Source: Thunnus maccoyii
Lineage: Eukaryota > Chordata > Actinopteri > Scombriformes > Scombridae
DNA: 64,000 nucleotides
Reading direction: 5' to 3'
Assembly: GCF_910596095.1 (NCBI RefSeq)
Contig: NC_056538.1
Location: 34,522,922 to 34,586,921, forward strand
Shown: in pieces, positions 59,168 through 64,000 of the stretch
Position numbering within the stretch: the stretch's first letter is position 1
Layout of the letters: every line of letters begins with the position of its first letter
Position numbers and translations under genes: made by a program
Notes under the pieces: model-generated
Databases searched by the model: none
Seen by the model: the letters and a program-made list of their open reading frames with translations, nothing else
Told to the model about the DNA's origin: nothing

Positions 59168-59499
59168 CAGTGGTTCCCAACCTAGGGGTCGGGCCCCTCC
59201 AAAGGGTCAGCAGATAAATCTGAGGGGTGGTGAGATGATTAATGGGAGAGGAAAGAAGAAAAAACAAAGTTCTGATACACAAATCTGTTTTCAGTTTTTG
59301 GACTTTTTCTCTAATCTTTGATTTTTGCTGAAATATTGGATCATTTGAACATTTATTGAAATGAAAGCATGTGAGAAGTTTAGAGGGAAAAATCACTATT
59401 TGGTGGAGCTGTTAACAACTCATAGACATGTGAAATGTGACCCCGACTACACACTGCTTTTTGTAAGACGTCAAAAGACAAAAAGGTTGGAAACCACTG
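59168..59499. mobile_element. hAT MITE, complete
   Basis: The left end CAGTGGTTCCCAACCTA and the right end read inward CAGTGGTTTCCAACCTT are terminal inverted repeats. Flanks GTTTAGTC and GTTTCATC agree at six of eight bases, a decayed 8-bp target duplication. It is 332 bp with no coding capacity. Confidence 0.8.
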
Positions 59500-59739
59500 G
59501 TTTCATCTTTAACAATGTGTTGTATTTTAAAAGCTTGTTATATTATCCATCGTGTCAAATCTGCATCTGAAAAGTAACTAAAGCTGTCAAATAAATGTAG
59601 TGGAGTAGAAAGTACAATATTTCCCTCTGAAATGTAGAAAGTAGCATCACATGGAAATACTCCAGTAAAGTACAAGTACCTCTAAACTGTACTTCAGTAC
59701 AGTACTTGAGTAAATGTACTTTGCTAACTAACCACTGCA

Positions 59740-60255
59740 CCTGGAAGCCCAAAGAAAGGCAGAAGGACCAGCGTTAGTCTTATCTTTAAAATGTTGAAAC
59801 CAGATAACATTAAGAAACACCATAAAAACCTGGTGGATGAGAATCAGCTCTTGACTGAAATTAAAAAAGGCAAAGACAGACAATTAAACTGGAGCACAAA
59901 ACCGATGTAAAAGAATGTAAATGTCACATGGTCTTCATCAGCCAACCAGAATTTAGTGTATACGGTCTTCATCAGCATTTCATGATGTACATCAGCAGAA
60001 AATACTTTTTCAGCTTCAGGATTCTCAGCAACTCTGTTCAGTTTCACTTAAACTGGGAGGGTTATTATTTTCAGAGTAGGCATTTCTGGCACAACTTCAC
60101 CTACTTCCAAGGTACATGAAGAAAGAAAGAAGCCTGAAGGGATCAAGACTTCAGCAGCACTTATAGTATAAAGAACTTTATTATGAGACGAACACATGAA
60201 AAGTGAAAAGGAGAACAAATGACACAATACACACAATCAGCATCAGCCTTTTATA
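59740..60255. other. No gene seen
   Basis: Spacer with short frames on both strands and no domain. Two GGTCTTCATCAGC strings occur at about 59930 and 59963. Confidence 0.5.
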
Positions 60256-60600
60256 AAATGAAAGCTGCAAGCAGCGTCGAACGGGCCCTCGCGTCTCCGC
60301 GCAGGTCGGGCCGCGGTGCAATCGAAGGGCTTCTGTCACGAGCATGTAGACGTCGTCAGATACTGGCTCTTTTCAGAAAGTGCAAGGAGATAAACATCTC
60401 TTCCTTTGTCCATCATTTTGCCTGCTGCTGGGGCTGCTTCACTGAAATTGGAATGGAATATTGTCATGTAGACGTGTTCAGGCCGGGACTCTTACATGTA
60501 AAGTTTGGTGCAGACTGGAGCATTTACAATAAAGTTATAGCAACTTCATGTGGCACTGCAACTTTCGGGGCTTATAAATCCAAGCCGTTCGAGTTATTCC
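60256..60600. repeat. Unclassified interspersed repeat (GCTGCAAGCAGC family), copy
   Basis: AAGCTGCAAGCAGCGTCGAA followed by GGGCTTCTGTCACGAGCATG; the same order recurs at 63682-63870. It continues to the CTTTCGGGGCTTATAAATCC stretch also seen at about 2390 and 63180. The 183-residue frame here has no domain and is not accepted. Confidence 0.6.
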
Positions 60601-61051
60601 AAAGTTTTACACCACTAGTTAAGACTTGTTATTCTAGTTACTTTAAGCTTATTACTCAATATACGGCTCAGCTTAAAAACAAACTAAATGAACTGTCAGA
60701 AGCAATCAGTCAGACCTCCTGCACACTAATCATACAATATCAACAGGTGACTGAACAACCATTCAATTAAAAACGGGATCAAGTCCACATGAATGAGTGA
60801 GTCCAGACAGCTCACTGTAACTTCAACAAGCAAACTACCCACAACACATTATATATATATCTCTGCTGCATTCTTGTTAAGGAGATAAATTCACACAACG
60901 GCCACACAGAGACATTTAACCATCAGAGATGAAATTAGCGACCAAAGAGACAGAGAGAGAGAAGCTGTATCTGACTCACGTTATCTGATGTCCTCTTCTT
61001 TCTATCATGGAGATGAAGTATTCATGTCATAACATCCATTTATGGCTGTTG

Positions 61052-62331
61052 AGGGGTGTACTATGAAGCAAGTTCAACATACCCAGGCTTTCTTTGTGTG
61101 AGCTGGCTCGACAAACCCTAAACTCGCGATCAGAGATAAGTGGACTGTACTTGTATAGCGCCTTTGAAGTCTTCCGACCACTCAAAGCGCTTTTACACCA
61201 CAAATCACATTCACCCATTCACACACATTCATACACTGATGGTACAGCCATCAGGAGCAATTTGGGGTTAAGCATCTTGCCCAAGGACACATCGGCATGT
61301 GGACTAGAGAAGCCACGAATCGAACCGCCGATCTTCCGATTAGTGGACGACCCGCTTCTTTGTTAACCCAGGCTTTCTGCTTCAGGCTCTGTGCGCGTCC
61401 CCATAAAAGGGGGCGTTTGGCGCGTCATTTGACTCTTTTTCCCCACAAAATGGACAGATCGTGTGCCGCCTACTTCAGTCAGGAGGGACAGATCATTATA
61501 ACAGAGAGATATGAATAATATAAATACATTATCACAGCAAAAAGCAACGCTGTTGCTACAAATAAGGCGAGAGAGGAATGCTGACAGAAAATTGCTGATG
61601 TAAATTCGTTCATTAAAAACGAATTCATTAATTTATTAATTAAGTATATACTTATTTTACCACTCAATGCACTCTCCGTGCCTCCCACATCCAAAGCTCT
61701 TAAACTTTAAACTTGATGCAGCAAATTTAAACATTATACTCAAGAAGTGCATTCAGGTCTGACTCTGTCCCATAATGAAGGATAAGTGGAAATTACTTTA
61801 GATTCTGGCTGAATCAAAATGAAATTAATATTATAGATTGAATATTATCTGTGATAAATACCAATAAATATCTTTTTGTTTTGTTCGAAGTATTTCTTCA
61901 TTAGTTTTTTTTGTTTTTTTGTTTTTTTGAAATACAATTTGATATATTGTAACAAAATCCCATCCCACAAGTAACCCTAACCTCTTGCACCATTACAAAT
62001 TTACAATATGACATCAAATCAATGGTAAGTATGATAAAAGACGAATCAATTTTCTAATTGGTGTTCTAATAGCTGCAGTACCAGCAGTGTTAAATTCATT
62101 TTGCAGCAAATCAGGTAGTTAGTGAAAGGACTGCACTTTTTATATATATTTTTTATTATTAAAGCCGAAACTTGGAACATAACCTGCTCCGGACCAGGTT
62201 AAGTTTGCAGTATAAGTTACCATGGTGATGTAGCCAGGTTAAAAGAGAGCCACCTTCGTGACATTGAAAACCCTGGCTTTATGCTCAACATACCTCGCTA
62301 ACCCACTAATCTGACTTTGTAGTACACCCCT
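61052..62331. mobile_element. Harbinger-like DNA transposon remnant
   Basis: Ends AGGGGTGTACTATGAAGC and, read inward from the right, AGGGGTGTACTACAAAGT, flanked by TTG on both sides (3-bp target duplication). Subterminal CAACATACC motifs are also inverted. Inside, a plus-strand frame from 61450 reads MDRSCAAYFSQEGQIIITERYE then a stop, then YKYIITAKSNAVATNKARE, resembling the Myb/SANT-like protein of Harbinger transposons; two stops break it. No nuclease gene is present. A second repeat is nested at 61141-61356. Confidence 0.65.
61141..61356. repeat. Nested teleost interspersed repeat
   Basis: CTTGTATAGCGCCTTTGAAG through ACTCAAAGCGCTTTTACACC, GGAGCAATTTGGGGTTAAG and TTGCCCAAGGACAC to GATTAGTGGACGACCCGCTT, a sequence very common in fish genomes. 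It interrupts the Harbinger-like element. Confidence 0.7.
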
Positions 62332-62339
62332 TTGGTCAT

Positions 62340-64000
62340 CTTGTTTGTTAGTTAACAGAACTTCATGGCTGCTGCTTAACCAGTCTGATATCATTAGCAA
62401 CAATGACAAACAAGCTAACTCTCCTGGTTGTTTCTCCGGTTGCTTCTCTCTCCAGCCTCCCTGGTGGTGTCCTGCCGCTGCTGCGCTGCACAGTCCAGAT
62501 CATTTCTTCCATTAGCTTAACAACAGTCCTTAATAGTCCTTCCATGGATGTATAAAGAGTCCTTCAGGCTGCTACAATAAGCCAGCTGTTGCATTGGCTA
62601 ACGCAAGGAGCTATCTACTACTGCTTCTCTGCTTTACAGTGGAGAGAACTGAAAATGAATTCTGGAAACTATCATTGGACCAACTCGATGTCGATATTGC
62701 ATTCTGGTTGTTGATTGGTTAGGGAGGCCGTCCTCCATCGGAGTGTCATTTTACGTGTTTCTTCCAAAGAAGAGAGAAAAAATATGTTGTAAATAATACT
62801 GAGATTTGGTCATGGTTTATTTCAACCAAATATTCTTTTTTATATTTTGATCTCCTTCTTGCCTCTCAAAAAATAGAGGATCAACCTCCTCTGCCTCTAT
62901 GGACCAGCCTCCACTGTGTGTGCCACACACCCCTCCCCCCCTTTCTTCCCTCCTCTCTCTCTCTCTCACTCAATTGGAGAGGAGAATGTTAAAGTGCACT
63001 TCTTGTGAAATCACCTCATAAATCCCATGACTTAAGACAAAGTTTACATTAAAAATCATATTGATACAGGTTTGAAAGTGGTCAGACTTATAGTTTAGAT
63101 GTCAGAAGCCTATGTTTGACACAAAGGTCATGCCTCCCCATTGCTTTACATTGTAAGAGTGATGTGGCACTGCAACTTTCAGGGCTTATAAGATCCAAAC
63201 CGTTCAAGTTATTACAAAGTTTTAAACAACTTTTTTTTTCAGCACAGTGTCATAAGTCATGTATCAAAGTTTGAAGTCGATAACATTAACACCCTCGGAG
63301 GAGATAGCGTTTGTTCGGAGGCCAAAATTGAGGCAAAGTCTTATTTTGAAATGCTAATTACGGACTTCCTGTTGGATTTAGGTCAGGGGTGTCAGTGTAC
63401 GATTTGTAGGCCTTGATGAGATGAATAATTGAGTTTTGGTTTGATCTCTCTACGACATTCCTACAGGCAGTGGCGGCCATTTAAGTTACATAGGTGGCGC
63501 TAGAGAGCACATTTTGACACTTTGGGGGTCAATATTTACATTTTATCAAATTTTTCACCAGACCTGATGTGCGTGCCAAATTTGGTGAATTTTTGAGCAT
63601 GTTTAGGGGGTCAAATTTAGGTCTGAAGTGGCGAAAAAATAAGAAACAAACAAACACATGAAATACAATAGGGCCCTAATTGAAGCTGCAGGCAGCATTG
63701 AACGGGCCTTCGTACCCTGCACATGTCAGGGCGCGGTGCAGTCCATGGGCTTCTGTCACGGGCATGTAGATGTCTCCAGACCTGGGCTGACAGGTCTGAC
63801 TTTACAAACATGTGAAGTTTGGTGCAGACTGGTGCATGTACAATAAAGTTATAGCAATTTCCTCTGTCATGGTGAAACATCAAATCTCAACGGTGTGAGG
63901 ACGAGAATATTCTGCAGGGTCAGACATGTCTGTCTTGCTCACCCCTGTGTCATCAAAATTATGCAAGTTTTGGGCCCATTCACTTTAATTACAATAAATA
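62340..64000. repeat. Unclassified interspersed repeat, further copies
   Basis: 62455-63020 matches 1615-2210, 63060-63450 matches 2260-2650, and 63680-63870 matches 60258-60450. The copies run to the window edge. No coding feature is supported. Confidence 0.6.

Larger units (their letters stand above)
58775..59735. mobile_element. Transposon-like repeat, copy 2, with nested hAT MITE
   Basis: Same family as 46383-47340: starts GGAAGAAGTACTTTACTGC, holds three 47-bp minisatellite units (58866-59006), then the CCCTCTGACTGATATATT segment, and a nested hAT MITE. It ends near AGTACTTGAGTAAATGTACT with CCACTG. The ends are loosely inverted, as in non-autonomous DNA transposons. Confidence 0.65.

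Noticed and set aside
60219-60770. 183-residue frame as a gene
   Set aside because: Its first half is an interspersed repeat that recurs at 63680 and the rest has no domain.

Overview
This window looks like teleost fish genomic DNA. It carries intron-less, intact olfactory receptor (OR) genes of the teleost LHEPMY / MAYDRYLAIC / KAVSTCTPHL type, fish L2-type LINEs with (ATTG)n tails, hAT, Harbinger and Tc1 remnants, long microsatellites, a vertebrate tRNA-Gly and a spliced POLR2D gene. All calls come from reading the sequence; no search was run.

Layout. 1-42 kb is an OR cluster of seven intact genes and one split relic. Three ORs (here OR-A, OR-B, OR-C; 3.7, 10.2 and 16.7 kb) are on the minus strand. 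Four (OR-D, OR-E, OR-F, OR-G; 22.2, 30.8, 37.9 and 41.0 kb) are on the plus strand, so the cluster diverges from about 18-20 kb, where a 1.5 kb ATATG/ATATATG satellite lies. OR-D and OR-E sit in two near-identical copies of one block, each preceded by that satellite. The second satellite array is split by a long L2 LINE whose endonuclease/RT frame is open. OR-F is a mosaic: its last quarter and 1.1 kb of 3' flank match OR-D/E, while its 5' part differs. OR-A lies between the 5' and 3' pieces of a broken OR-B-like gene. OR-G is a divergent member that shares an upstream block with OR-F. Between the genes are LINE fragments (1-0.95, 6.8-9.8, 20.6-21.8, 40.0-40.7 kb), a broken LTR-type element with a long candidate LTR (about 12.1-15.7 kb), a Tc1 fragment, a complete non-autonomous hAT with target duplications (33.4-34.4 kb) and a broken tyrosine-recombinase retroelement (35.8-37.1 kb).

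42-53 kb is gene-poor: small hAT relatives, a 12 x 47-bp minisatellite inside a transposon-like repeat, a 477-bp foldback element, an L1-type ORF1 fragment, an orphan C-type-lectin terminal exon, a 1-kb 22-bp minisatellite and a tRNA-Gly(TCC).

53.6-58.8 kb holds housekeeping genes: POLR2D (RNA polymerase II subunit RPB4, four coding exons, plus strand), converging on the last exon of a DUSP14/18/21-like dual-specificity phosphatase (minus strand; upstream exons not seen). 58.8-64 kb is interspersed repeats, including a Harbinger-like element with a decayed Myb/SANT-like frame.

The ORs act singly as odorant GPCRs rather than as a pathway. The most interesting content is how the cluster was reshaped by tandem duplication, local sequence exchange, nested breakage and LINE insertion close to a promoter.
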